The notes below the pieces were generated by a model, which saw nothing but the letters and a program-made list of their open reading frames with translations, was not told the origin of the DNA and ran no database searches. The position numbers and the translations under genes are program-made. From the NCBI RefSeq assembly GCF_008831285.2, contig NC_045140.1:26678131-26742130 (forward strand): a DNA stretch of 64,000 nt, written 5' to 3'. Shown piece by piece: positions 1-12,500 of this stretch; position 1 is the first letter of the stretch, and the number at the start of each line of letters is the position of its first letter. The stretch is from Nymphaea colorata (Eukaryota > Streptophyta > Magnoliopsida > Nymphaeales > Nymphaeaceae).

Positions 1-1078
<1,078 letters not shown>

Positions 1079-1960
1079 CTAGAAAAAAACCGTGAGGTAT
1101 TAAATGTGGATTTCGGCGACAAGAAAAAAACCAAGCAGAAATTCATGGTTGTAGAGACATAAGAGATTCAACCTCAGAAACGAACCAGATAAATAAACAT
1201 GACAGTAATATGTCCAATAAAACCCAAACAACTGTTCAAGCAATAAAGGGTCGAGAAAAAAAAAAAAAAGAAAAAAAGCTAAGATCGAAGATTTATGGAC
1301 GACCACAACCACAACAACCATGACAATACGAAACGAGTGAAGAAATATAAATCCCCGTTTCACAATTCAAATAATTCGAAAGCACTTTTAAATGAAGTAG
1401 AAGAACTTACAGATAGCAGACGTAACTTTAAAAGAAAAATTAAAAGGCCAAAAAGAATCTAGCAAAAGGAAGGAGGCCAAACTAGCAAAGTACCAAGCCG
1501 ACAGAAACGCATGAAGAAATCAAGTAATCTCTTCCTACCGATACTAAAACCTTCAATTACCCTGGCCTGAGATATTGAAGACGGATCGAAATCCCTGCCA
1601 GAAAAAGCAGAAAAAAAAAATTAGGGGAAAACAGAAACCCTGCGGGCCTATGGAATTACGACGGATTCCATAGAATTCGGACGACAATAGAGATTCTGAA
1701 GACTCGACAACCAATCATCAAATTACATCCAAGGATACAAACGTGATCTGAGATTCTTACCTGGAACAAGAAGAGAGAGGGACGTGGGAGGCTATCGGGA
1801 TCAACGAAAAGACTCTTCTGCGGAAGACGCACGCATCCCAACAAGAGATTACACCATAAAAAAAGTGAGAACGAGACGCAGGAGAGCGAGACTGTGTGTG
1901 CTGACAGAGGAGAAAGGGCGGAAAGGGTACGAGCGTAAAACCTAACACGGGAGATCGGCT

Positions 1961-4900
1961 TTTTGTGGAAGACGCTCACCCGCGAAACTTACAGCTTCGA
2001 CGCTCGACACGACGGAGAAGAGGAGGGAAGAAGCGACGGAGACGGTTTTGAGGCGAAGGCGCGCCAAGGAGAAAAGGCGGCTCCTTCGGCAGTCACTCAT
2101 CTACGTAAATGCCCTTCGTTTATTTGCATTTGTCTTGCCTGCCCCTCCTCATCTTCATCGTTGCCCCATGAGCCCGAGATCCATAAAAACTACCGGTTTC
2201 GATCGGGTCGGAAGTCGGGTGATAAGAGATTCATGTTCTTTTTTTTTTTTTTCCATTTCAATACAATTTCAGATCCCATAAATGTCTTCTTGATCTATTT
2301 ACTCCGTTTTGCAAATGAAATTTTGCTTGACAAGCTCACAAAGCACTCGCAAAGAAATTTTTTCTTTCTCAAATCTTATGACGTCTTTTTTTTTTTTTTC
2401 TTTCATACTGCAGTTGATAGGAAGGGCTCCATAAGCTGTTCAATATTTTTTCAAAATCTCGAATCTAGAACTGTTTCCACGCAAGTGTTATGACAAGTTG
2501 ACGGATTCACAATTTGGAGGTATTTACATGTCTTATTTTGGCATGCTTGAGATGTTAAATCTTTCCCTTCTTTTAAGACGCGCCCTCAGTGTTGAATGTA
2601 CCAAACTATACCGACATAGCCTAAAACTGATTCTTTGCTCCATATTAAGGACTTTCAAGCCAACCCCACCGTAACAAGTTAAAAATCTCGAGTCATTTTT
2701 TGTTACATGAAACACAATGTAAGCACTCAAAGATTTTTTTTCATTGCATTTAACCATAGACTTAAGATTGTTTTTCGTTGCATTTGACCATAGACATTAT
2801 ATGACTAGTACTACAACTGAATCTAAAGAAAAAAACACTTACACCATGTTTGATAGCCATCCGAGGCTGGACGCAGATCCATGGACAAGATTATGACAAA
2901 AATCAGGTTTTGTCAAAATTAGGTTTTAGCAAAACCCAGTTTTGATGTCATCTAAACGTGCCTAAAATGGTGTTTTGAAAGTAAAACTAAGTTTTGCCTC
3001 TAAAATATGTAATGGGATAATTTTCTGGCATAATCTTGTTGGTGTAAGATTTATCTTTCCAAAGGTGATCTGCGAAGGATGTCGGCATCCTAAAAGGAAC
3101 AAAAGGGTCCCTTCTTCATTTTCATTACATAACAAAGCTCAAAGTCGGCAGAAATGCCAGGGCTACCTGATCTTTATCCCTAACTCAAGTGGTTGAGGCC
3201 AACCGCTACTCTTAATCAACGAATGAAGATTTGGACGCTTTACGAAAGTATGGTTCATACATATCGTTGTAAAAGCAAGAAAAAACCGATTTTATGCAAA
3301 GCTTTACAAATGGGTAGAATCTGGAACGATGGTTTTGTATTTTTTCGCTCTATAGAACGGGACCAACCTCAACACAATTAGTCATTAAAATATGACTGGC
3401 GAGGCACTGAAAGTAGTCTAAGGAAAAGTTGAACAATGGAAAGAAGGGGGACACTTCGAACTTCAATCTTGCAATTCAATCTTGGAATGGAATTAGCCTC
3501 CTGCTCACCAGAAACCATTGCTAGAAAACTATTTTAATTTCTACGGTCAAATTTCAAAGGAAATGAAGAGATGCGTCACGGATGAGGAACAGCACTTGTA
3601 CGTACCACAGCCTTTCGTGGCACAATGGGTGCTGCTGAATTGGCCAAAGAATCTATGCTCTTGCCAAATGCTGTGATCTGATCTTCTTTTCTGATTGACC
3701 ATCTTTTCATTCCCGTACGCATATTTGGAAATTCCTTGTCTTTTCTCTTTTGGTAAGTTTTTACATCAGAAACAGTAGGTGTACCTTTTTATACGCCTCT
3801 GTAAAAGAATCAAATGAAAATTTTCTTTTGTAGGCTTTTCATGGCCTATTGGCTACTGTTCGTCCCTCTCATCTAGTAGTTTGGGCCGCATCTGCTAGGG
3901 AATTTAAAGCGAATGTGTGGAACAGAAAGCAGATGCTCAAGGTTGATAAGATTCGAGGACAATAAAGGGATTGCAATTCACTGAAGTTCTAGATTGCTCG
4001 GTTTCTCAGCATCGACTTGACAAGCAAAGAATATTTGTTTTGCTTAAAGACCCCAGCTGCACACTTTTGATCTCCGGTCAGTGTGTTCCCTCATAGGTTG
4101 ATCTTTTCTGCTGATGCCCATCTCTGCAGATGAAATACTTTAGCTTCAATCCGTCATACTGCCCGCCATAGAAGCGATTTTAGGCACTCCTGGCAAGTTT
4201 CTACAAAAGCTCAAACCGTAGAAAAGCAGGGTTAAGAGTTAACACTTGATCAAAGGTCTCCACCTACAGACCACAATTAATTTTCACAATGTTTCTCTTA
4301 TGACCTGCTCGTTACAAGCAGTATCAGCAATCTCAAGTTGGAACAGCACCAAAACTTGCAGCCCACGAGCTGCCTGAGATACATGACGCCCTTTGGCTTC
4401 TGCAATTCCAATTTTCATCCTTCACATCAATAATTCTCGTCGCAACCTTATTTATGTGGCAGACAGCCGAAGCTCCCTCCCAATCCCTTGTCCTCCTAGC
4501 AGCTTTTATTACTCAGAGGCACAGGTTTAAAGAAAGCTCATAATATTTTTCTTGATATGGTAGTATCAGATTCTGGGGTTGATCAAAAGGCAAAATTCAT
4601 AACGGAACGGCTTTAGTTTTGAATGTCCTATAAATTGTAATCAACATCACAACGTTTTTAAAACATAGACATGCAACTACTATCTTTCCACCAGGAAAAA
4701 GCGTCTGCTTCTCGATACCAACCAGAGGTGATGCGAACGAACTTTTGCGTTACCTGTTACATGTTATTTAATAACTGATCCTTTGAAGCTTATCAATTTG
4801 AAGGCTGTCAAGTTTTTGTGATAATTAAAGTGGAAGCGGACGTAAAGATGATGCGATTCCATACTCAACCGCAGAAGAACAAAAAAGGAAGAAAAATGAC

Positions 4901-5600
4901 AATGCACTTGCAGGAATAATTCATTAGCAATGGTTATATGAATGATCACGCCGACTTTACGTTATCCTTAAAAAAGGGCCATTTGATTGTTTGTCATCAG
5001 CCATGACCTCTATGGCTTTTGATGGCCCCAGTGGGTGTTGAAATCGGCCAAGCAAGTGGCTGTTTTCTCCTTCTCCCTTAATGTTTTTCAAATTTTTCTT
5101 CTAGTTTTTGTTCATGGTGGATAGCAAATAGACTTAAAGTAGCTTAATCTCTCGTTGTCATCAACTCCTACTTGCATTATATTAAGCATGAATTTTCAGA
5201 ATTGAGACCTCATCACTGCACAGATCCACGCTTATGATGGGACGTGAAACTAATCAAGTATTCTTAAAAGTATAGAAACAAATAAGTATCATAATTTGGA
5301 GGAAAAGATTGTTCTTGCATAACCCATGATCATCTTACAACCATCAATACATCTTGAGATTCAAAATCTAATGAACCCAGTTCCCAACTTGAAGAGCACC
5401 CCCATGATCCATGACCAACAACACTAAATACCCTCTGAATTGCACGCCACTTGATCATTTCGATAAAGGTGGCAAGATCACCAAGAAAAATAAAAAAAGG
5501 AAAAAAGAAAACGTCCAGTCCAATTAAGCACAAGGCTAACCCCAACTGTACATGAATCTTTGATCATGGCCGTCCACCATACTGCACCGGATCAATTCAT
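1961..5600. other. Intergenic, AT-rich, no convincing gene
   Basis: Between the UBC promoter and PSAG I see poly-T runs (2239-2252, 2386-2400) that create spurious open frames, a stretch at 2845-3010 rich in decayed GTTTTG/CAAAAC motifs, and one possible exon remnant at 3830-3991, listed separately. Nothing else is recognisable. Confidence 0.5.
3833..3991 (+). pseudogene. Possible orphan terminal exon or gene remnant, unidentified
   Basis: A plausible acceptor (TTTTGTAG at about 3826-3833) is followed by 43 open codons, reading AFHGLLATVRPSHLVVWAAS and onward through AREFKANVWNRKQ, to a TAA stop. The composition looks like real protein rather than random AT-rich translation. No matching upstream exon is convincing, though bases 3590-3670 also hold a short open stretch. 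I do not recognise the family. It may be a relic of a lost gene or chance. Confidence 0.25.
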
Positions 5601-6218
5601 TTAGAAGAACTTGGGATCGTAGCCGTTGCTTGCGGTCGCAAGGATGTAGTAGGCCACTATGTGGCCGATGGAGCCCCAAGCCAGCACGTCCACGATGTTA
5701 AACCCAGATGGGTCGTTGGATTTCAAGAGACCAACATACTCCTTGGCTCTGACGTCGCCTGCCTCAAAGTGAGTCTGCCCATTCTGCTCGGGCAGACCTT
5801 GCTTGGCAACATTCTCCCTCTGGAAATTCAAGAAAACGAACCTCCCCATGAACAGGGAGAGGCCAGTGCTCAGGCTGATGACAAGAGAAGCGTTCAGCTC
5901 AGCCTTCACACCTCCAAACCTGGCCGGCCTGCTCACCTTGACATGGGCTCTGCTGCCGGTAGACTTGAGGGTGGAGAAGAGGGAGTCTGTGGGTTTCAGG
6001 GGGCGCAGCCCTTGGAAAGAAGGTGACTGCTTCTGCAGGGGAGCTGTGAGGTTGAAGAAGGTGGCGGCCATGGCTGTTGCACTGGGTTGCAGGTGTGGGG
6101 TGGCGATGCCTTGACACTGGGAAGTGGGTTGGGAGAGAAAAGGAAGAGGCCCTGAATCATATGGATGGGAGTGTGGAGGGGTTGGGGTGCGCATGGTGGT
6201 GACTTGGGTGGACGCCAT
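5601..6218 (-). CDS. PSAG: Photosystem I reaction centre subunit V (PsaG), chloroplast precursor
   Basis: PsaG is a two-helix thylakoid subunit of photosystem I. It sits next to the Lhca1 side of the antenna and helps stabilise the core-LHCI complex. The mature part begins at about residue 107 (after GGVKA) and has the family landmarks SLSTGLSLFMGRFVF (helix 1), NFQRENVAKQGLPEQNG, and the second helix DVLAWGSIGHIVAYYILA, ending NGYDPKFF. The gene is a single exon. There are two in-frame starts in good plant context. ATG at 6218 gives 205 residues and a 106-residue leader. ATG at 6071 (MAATFF) gives 156 residues and a 57-residue transit peptide, closer to the family norm. A TATA-like GATAAAAG at about 6280 would place the first ATG near the mRNA start, so the longer form is listed. 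A GATAAG motif lies at about 6230. The C-terminal Gly of the Arabidopsis protein is absent. Confidence 0.97.
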   Translation of the reverse strand: MASTQVTTMRTPTPPHSHPYDSGPLPFLSQPTSQCQGIATPHLQPSATAMAATFFNLTAPLQKQSPSFQGLRPLKPTDSLFSTLKSTGSRAHVKVSRPARFGGVKAELNASLVISLSTGLSLFMGRFVFLNFQRENVAKQGLPEQNGQTHFEAGDVRAKEYVGLLKSNDPSGFNIVDVLAWGSIGHIVAYYILATASNGYDPKFF

Positions 6219-7892
6219 TGGTTGGTTCTGGATAAGAGATCCTGCCCTTGAATCATAGGGCTTGGTGGTAGCGATTTCTTTTATCTCCTTCCTAGTTTTT
6301 CCATGATCAAATTTGTGGTGAGCAGTCGCCGGTGGTTCATCCTTGCATTTGGGAAGGCCTCATGTGAGGTCCAAATTTGTAGACCTGCACCACCTCTTCA
6401 TTAATTTTTGGTGCCGAATCCCTCATGATCTGGGCCGTCCTTAATTGGAACCCTTTCCAATATCATTAATCCATCCATCCATTTTACGGGTGTTTTGGGA
6501 TAAACACTTTTTATGGGTCTGTGTAGGCAATTGACCACACCTGCCCGCACCGATCAGCTCGGTGGGTCAACTATCAAGTGACCCAAGTGAAAGAAATTGA
6601 TATGCAAGATCAAATGATACAGTTTGTAGTTGTTTGTTGTCGTATCTAAGATCGTTAGGGAAAAAAATTCGATGTGGACTTAAGGAACCGTTTGATAAAG
6701 CCTGAAAAGATTTTGAAGTGTACCGAATGGATGAAGTTGGTCTGCTTCATGCATCTAGAAATCAAACCATAGAAAAACTTTCGCCCTTTTGTAAAAAATT
6801 AGCTTTAGGAAAATCAAGTTTTTATTGAGTTTTTAAAACTTAATTTTTTGTTTCTTTAGGCACATAACACATGGTTTTCATGAATAATTTGATGGGGTCA
6901 GGTTTTTACTCTCTTTTGCAAATCAGATTTTGTCAAAATTGGATTTTCCTCAAACATAATGTAAACACTTCAGAAACTTGGTGTTGGAGGCAAAATCAGT
7001 TCTTCCAAATTCTAACTTCCAGTCTCATCCAAACGCTCCGTTTCTGTTTTCCACCATTAATACAGTTTCTACAAGATGGAGCCATTCAAAATTTTCACAA
7101 GTGCGAGGAAGAATTGGTGTTCTACAGTTTCTCTCTCTCTCTCTAGTGGTCAACCACTTCCAGCCACCAATGTCCATGATTGAAAAGCAGAGTTTGAAAG
7201 ATTTGTCTATTGATGACAATACAACTATAGGAGGCCAAGAGAGGGTTTGGTGTAACGAGGCGACGAGCAATGAGCAGTCAATTTTATGGGCGTCACTTCT
7301 TGCGCAGAGTCAGAAGATGAAGAGGACCTTATCGCTAACTTGGAGATGGTTCAAGTTTGAGCTATTGTTCGTGGATAAGTGTCTGAAACTATAGTCGAAC
7401 CGGCTAACTGAAGTCCAAGTAGCGGAATTCAAGTAGAGTTGAAACTAGACTGGCTTGTAGGTGAATTTCTTCTTGTATGTATGTTAAGATCACTTAACGT
7501 ATTTTCTATCTAAAACATTAAATCTAGCTACGGGGACAGAAACCCTGATTCCATACACAGTAAGAGACCAAATATTGCATTATTTGATCCAAGTAAGATG
7601 CTGTTATATTGCATCCCATGCGTCGTTCGCTTCTTGTGATACGCTGAATCAAACGAGGTGGCAGATTTGCAGTTCGCTTCCTCCAGGGAACTGAACTTAG
7701 ACTGCTTAACGACAGCTCTTGCTGCTGAATATCCCACTAAGAGAAAAGTGTCCCGATGGAGCCATAGCCGGGTGCAATCCGTGACCACAGTGCCTGGCTC
7801 TGATGCCAAATTCTTTATAATCAGAAAATGAGCCGTCGTGTGGCTTTTTTGTTGTGAGTAAAGTAAAACGTTAGCGTAAAACATTTGTATTT

Positions 7893-8145
7893 GGCTCAAG
7901 CGTCATCATGTAACCAGGTGGCTCTCACTCAAAAGGTCCAAGGTTCGAATCACATGGTTGCAGTCATACTCCGGCGTGTTACTCCTTTCGGCTGAAATGA
8001 TGGCAACTAGTGTTTCTATAAACACGGTGAAGTAAGTCAAGACCTTGAAGACATAAGAGTATGGCGTTAGAGACTTGACCCTATGGCGTTAGAGACTTGA
8101 CCCCAAAGGCAGTTTCCTCCAAGTAAACATTAAAAAAAAAATGAA
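7893..8145 (+). repeat. SINE-like dispersed repeat, copy A
   Basis: The head has a pol III B-box-like GGTTCGAATC (7943-7952). The tail ends CCAAGTAAACATT followed by poly-A (8118-8140). The same head, GGCAA mid-block and GCAGTTTCC..AAGTAAACATTA tail recur at 17325-17556 and partly at 30945-31115, 9250-9370 and 53325-53450. This copy has an internal 22-bp tandem duplication (TATGGCGTTAGAGACTTGAC unit, 8061-8104). The assignment as a SINE is inferred from the B box, the A-rich tail and the dispersed copies. Confidence 0.45.
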
Positions 8146-8570
8146 ACATTTGTATTTATGTGTAATATGACAAAAATGCAGGTTCATCTATAACACAAAT
8201 TGATGTGTATTTTAGTCAGATGATACACAACATTATGCTTTAGTTCAAGTCATTTTTGTAAAAAAAAAAAAAGAATCATCTTTACACTACCAAAATTTTC
8301 AATTAAAATGGATGTGTTCATTTTTTTATTAAAAACATTATTCAATTAAAATAACAATAACTTAATATATGTTTCTCGTCAAAGCATCCTTAAGATCGTA
8401 TCTATAAGGTTAGATTTCAAAGAAAATATTTTAATAATTAATTTCAATTGATCTGGTTTGTGCTTTTTACCCAAGTGGTCTCATTTTTACCAACTTTTAT
8501 ATTAAGTTATTGGTTTTAAAACATAAAGTATACTTAATATGTTTGCTTTGAAAAAATAATTTTAAGCATT

Positions 8571-8589
8571 GTGTGTGTGTGTGTGTGTG
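8571..8589. repeat. GT microsatellite
   Basis: Short uninterrupted GT dinucleotide run in intergenic DNA. Confidence 0.85.
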
Positions 8590-9249
8590 AACTGATTTTA
8601 CCTCATTATATTTTTAAGATGATTCAGAGATATAATCGACATTTCGCGATGTTTGCATGTGAAGTTTATATCAGAAGGACAAATATCACTTGAGGAAATA
8701 AGTGACTCCTAAAAAGAAATGAAATATATCATAGTGCTCTTCCCAAAGTGGCCCATCAAGAGAAGGGGGAAGGTGCCCCTTCCAGCTTTTGGAAAATCAA
8801 CCACAACAACGTGGCCGGATTCATCCAAACCATGTACGTACTAAGGGATATTGTGAAAATGTGATTTCTAGATCAACTTTTACAAATTAATAACGAACAT
8901 TGACTAGTTGAATCGTTCATGTCACGTAATCTGATATATGCAGTTTCCGTTTCTTTTCCGCTTTAATTCATGAGTCTAAGACAACCCAGCTACATCCAAT
9001 TTTTCGGAATTTTTTAACGCCAAAATTTGGACAGGAAGGCAAATTATCAGTTTCTACTTTTCAACAGCTACATTAGAGCTGTTGCACGGGAAAAATATCC
9101 ATTTTGGCAATTAGAAGAAATTGATAAAAACAGGTAATAAAACTCAATAAATGACAGTAAATATGGAGTCTTTTCCAACTTCAACCGTTTTTCATCCAAA
9201 ACTACTTGGGAAATAAAAGGTGAATACGACTCATTTCTTGAACGATGGT

Positions 9250-9370
9250 TGACGCTAAGCAGTTTTGCCTAGTTAGAAAAACTGCAGCATGTCCAAGTTC
9301 AGAACGTCAAGCTACGACTAGAATGTAGAAAGTAAGCAGTTTTCCCCAAGTAAACATTTAAAAAAAAACA
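9250..9370 (+). repeat. SINE-like dispersed repeat, 3' part (copy D)
   Basis: Only the tail is clear: GCAGTTTTCCCCAAGTAAAC (9332-9351) followed by poly-A at about 9359-9368, matching copies A and B. A head with a B box is not evident, so this is a 5'-truncated or decayed copy just downstream of the TRAPPC2L stop. Confidence 0.35.
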
Positions 9371-9574
9371 CAGTTCCTCACAATTATAAAACATGAGAAG
9401 TACGTGAAAAATTTTTAGTGCCCTGTTAAACCTGGTTTGACATGCACCTTCTGAGTTTGGAGACATCATAATATGTTCAAACGAATATTTTTTTTCTCCA
9501 ATCATGATTGCTTTCGGATAAAGATTCAAAAATACAACGCCTTTGAACATGCACACGCTAGGAGACAATGTAAT

Positions 9575-12500
9575 TTACACAGCAGCAGTTGAACCAAATG
9601 ACTTGACAATGGTGCTGACTCTATCTGCAAAAGTTGCAGAAGAGATTTTTTTCCCAGGTACATGAAAAGGATTGGAAACGGCATCTACATATGCTGAGTG
9701 AAACTTCCTGAAGAACTGAAAAGCAAATGCAAACAAGAAGCAGAATGTCAGCAAGTCCGGTTTACTGTACATCTACCAAAGGTCCAAAACAGAAGTTGCA
9801 AGTCAGAAATAGGCAAGTTTTAAACACTCAAGAAATAAAATTCCACTTAGAAAGAACATAAAAATAGGAAAAGAATATTTCATCAATTAGATAGAGCGAC
9901 GTGCATTCTCTGAAAGATCATTGCAATAGATCTTAATTTCTCAGTTCAATAACTTGCACAAGGCATGTAACTTCTAAAGAGGGCAACTGGCCTAGCTAAT
10001 ACCAGCGATTGATAAGAATACAACTTGAAAATCAAGGATCATTGCATTTGCTGCTGTTATTAGCGAAGAACAAAACTGAAGCTTTTTACAAACAAGGTCT
10101 ATCTTCCACTTGCCTCCCAAATTAAAAAGGACGATTTTTGAACTATTCACCTGCCCTCTCTTCCTCTCCATTTCTTCCCTAGCCCTTTTTCTTATCCTCC
10201 TCAATGACCAAACCCAATTCTTTTACCAAAATATGGAGTATTATTGACTCTGAATCAACCAAGATCACTTTCATGATGTCGACAGAAGTAATCCACCACT
10301 ACTGGTAAGAATCTCTCTCCCTAACCCAATTTCTTCTGCAGCATATCATCAGCAAAGGAAGAAGACTATGCTTGACAAGGGAAGTCGTTTCCACTGTTCT
10401 CACTTTAGAGAAGAGTTTCTTTACATGTACCGTATTTATTTTTTGTTTCTTGTTGACTTTCTTCCTTAAAGATGTTTAAATATCCCTTGTGCTTCTATTC
10501 CTTATTAGTTTAATATATTATTTTTGGTTTGAAAATGATAAATCAATACTTGTGAAAATGGTTCATGATTTCTTTTTAACATTATACATTTCTTAATGAG
10601 GTTTCATTACTTGTTTGGGGAATGGTTCATATAAACTAATTTACCATTGTGCCATTTTACTTTATTCAGATTTTCTTTTCATGTCATCAACTTCAAGTGG
10701 CTATCATATGATTTTTGTCATTTTAGTGCTGCTCCAGTTCTAGGATAGAACCACAAGTTTAGACATGTGTACCATAACCAATAATTGAATATTTCCCTAT
10801 ATATAAAGCAAACATATCCCCTTTCCAACAATTAACAATCCTTGTAACACGAGGAACCCTACAGTTGGATAACCAATTTATAAATGAAAATGATGTCCAT
10901 TTTCAATAACCTCTATCATGTGCCTAAATGAAAATGAAGTCCATTTTCAATAACCTCTATCATATCCAGCCACTATATCCACCTTACGTGGGTACCTCAA
11001 TGAATTATTAAACAGCAACTGTTCCCATAACCAATTGCAAGTCAAGGTTCTTGGTTAAAACAAACTATTTAAGCAACTCAAAATTTATGTATATACACAT
11101 ATATATAGATGTATACACACGTGCACACACACACACACACATGATGCAATAGCGGAGAGGAAAATAGTAATGTCATTGTGAAAGTGTTACGGTCAAGCGT
11201 TCGGATCGGGAATCGGGTCTACTAGACTGACCCAAAAGATTACTATAAATAAGGGAATTGGGGAGAGCCTGGGAGGGGGATCATTAGGGTTATCGGATGA
11301 AATGAGGTCTCTCTTCTGGGGAGGGGGTTGCTCTAACTGGGTTAGGGCAGTGCATGTGAGTGAGTTTGTGTGGACTTACCTTGTAAGTGGAGGTAGTTAG
11401 CAGGTGGCTGCTAACAATGGTGATCAGAGCCGGTCTTCGACAACAACCTGATGGAGGACGTTGCAAATCATTTGGGTCGGATAGATTGATGGAAGGTGAA
11501 ATTAGAAGATTCTTTCGATAGGATCGATCAACAGATGCTTGACATCGACCAGAAGCTACAAGTGATTTGCTCGGGACAACGTGCTCTCACGGAGCTGCTG
11601 TTGCAGTTGCTTCACCAAGACCATGATGGTTCTGAGCAGATACAGTTCAGGATGAAGAAACAAGATAAGCTTCTAGAGTTATGCATAGAAAACGCTGTAG
11701 AGATGAAGCCCTTGTCCAAAGCAGAACCTAGAAACACCCAAACACTTCTTGTCGGTATGGATGAAGCTGAAGGCGTTCTAGGAGAGGAGTCGATGAGCTA
11801 ACAAGAGGATGGCTGGACTCACACAACTGGGCAAATCGAGTTCGCCAAAGGGTTCACCTATGAAGGAAAGAAACATAAAGAGGACAGATTAGAAATGAAA
11901 ATGCTCTCGCATATTTCGCTATTTCCACGCCAACCAGGTATGCAACGGTCTCTTTGGAACTCCATAAAAACCCAGTTATGCAATAGGAAATCAATGGAGA
12001 CGGCAGAACTTCCAAAGAGGGGAGCCTCAGCCTTCCTTATCAAAGGTCCTGTCCACTGGGCTCTGAGCCTCTGAAAGATATGCTCTGTGTAGAGAAGATG
12101 GGGCATCAAGAAGGCAAAATATGGGGGAGAGAAAGCAAAAGGGCACCCAAAAAACCCCCATGGCATTATCGGCTGATATGTAGAGCCATGTGCCCACCTT
12201 TGTCTAGGTGGAGGTTTCCACGATGCAAGAATAGAGGGTCAAGGGTTATGTTGTGTGCCTAGCGTGTGAGTTGGGGGAATTAGGCATAGATGACCATGGG
12301 GTTTTGGCGACGACTCCTCTTAATATCAGCTGGTCGAAGATCTTCTCAGTTGCCAGTTTTCTGCAACAACCACACGCAGAGGAACTCTAAGTCTGCTTCT
12401 CCTACTCATAAGATCAGTTACCTGTGGGAGCATTTAAGAGGAGCAACTGAATTGACCCAACACCATATCCAAAAGAACTATTGTGTTAAATGGGCCAGGT

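Larger units (their letters stand above)
6219..9574. other. Intergenic between PSAG and the TRAPPC2L 3' end
   Basis: This holds the PSAG promoter, diffuse repeat-like DNA with CAAAATTGGATTTT-type motifs (6680-7060), a CT run near 7128-7145, a SINE-like repeat at 7893-8145, a GT dinucleotide run at 8571-8589, and a second SINE-like 3' end at 9250-9370. Open frames here (for example 7528-7899) have no family resemblance. Confidence 0.5.

Noticed and set aside
1963-2493. 176-codon plus-strand frame near the UBC promoter
   Set aside because: It contains long Phe runs from poly-T and matches no family. It lies in the UBC promoter region.
2845-7060. CAAAATTAGGTTTT-type blocks at 2870-3000 and 6790-7000 as a paired MITE family
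   Set aside because: The blocks look alike, but no shared ends or target duplications could be defined by eye.
7943-7952. tRNA gene suspected from GGTTCGAATC
   Set aside because: No cloverleaf or anticodon arm could be built. The motif is better explained as the B box of a SINE-like repeat.
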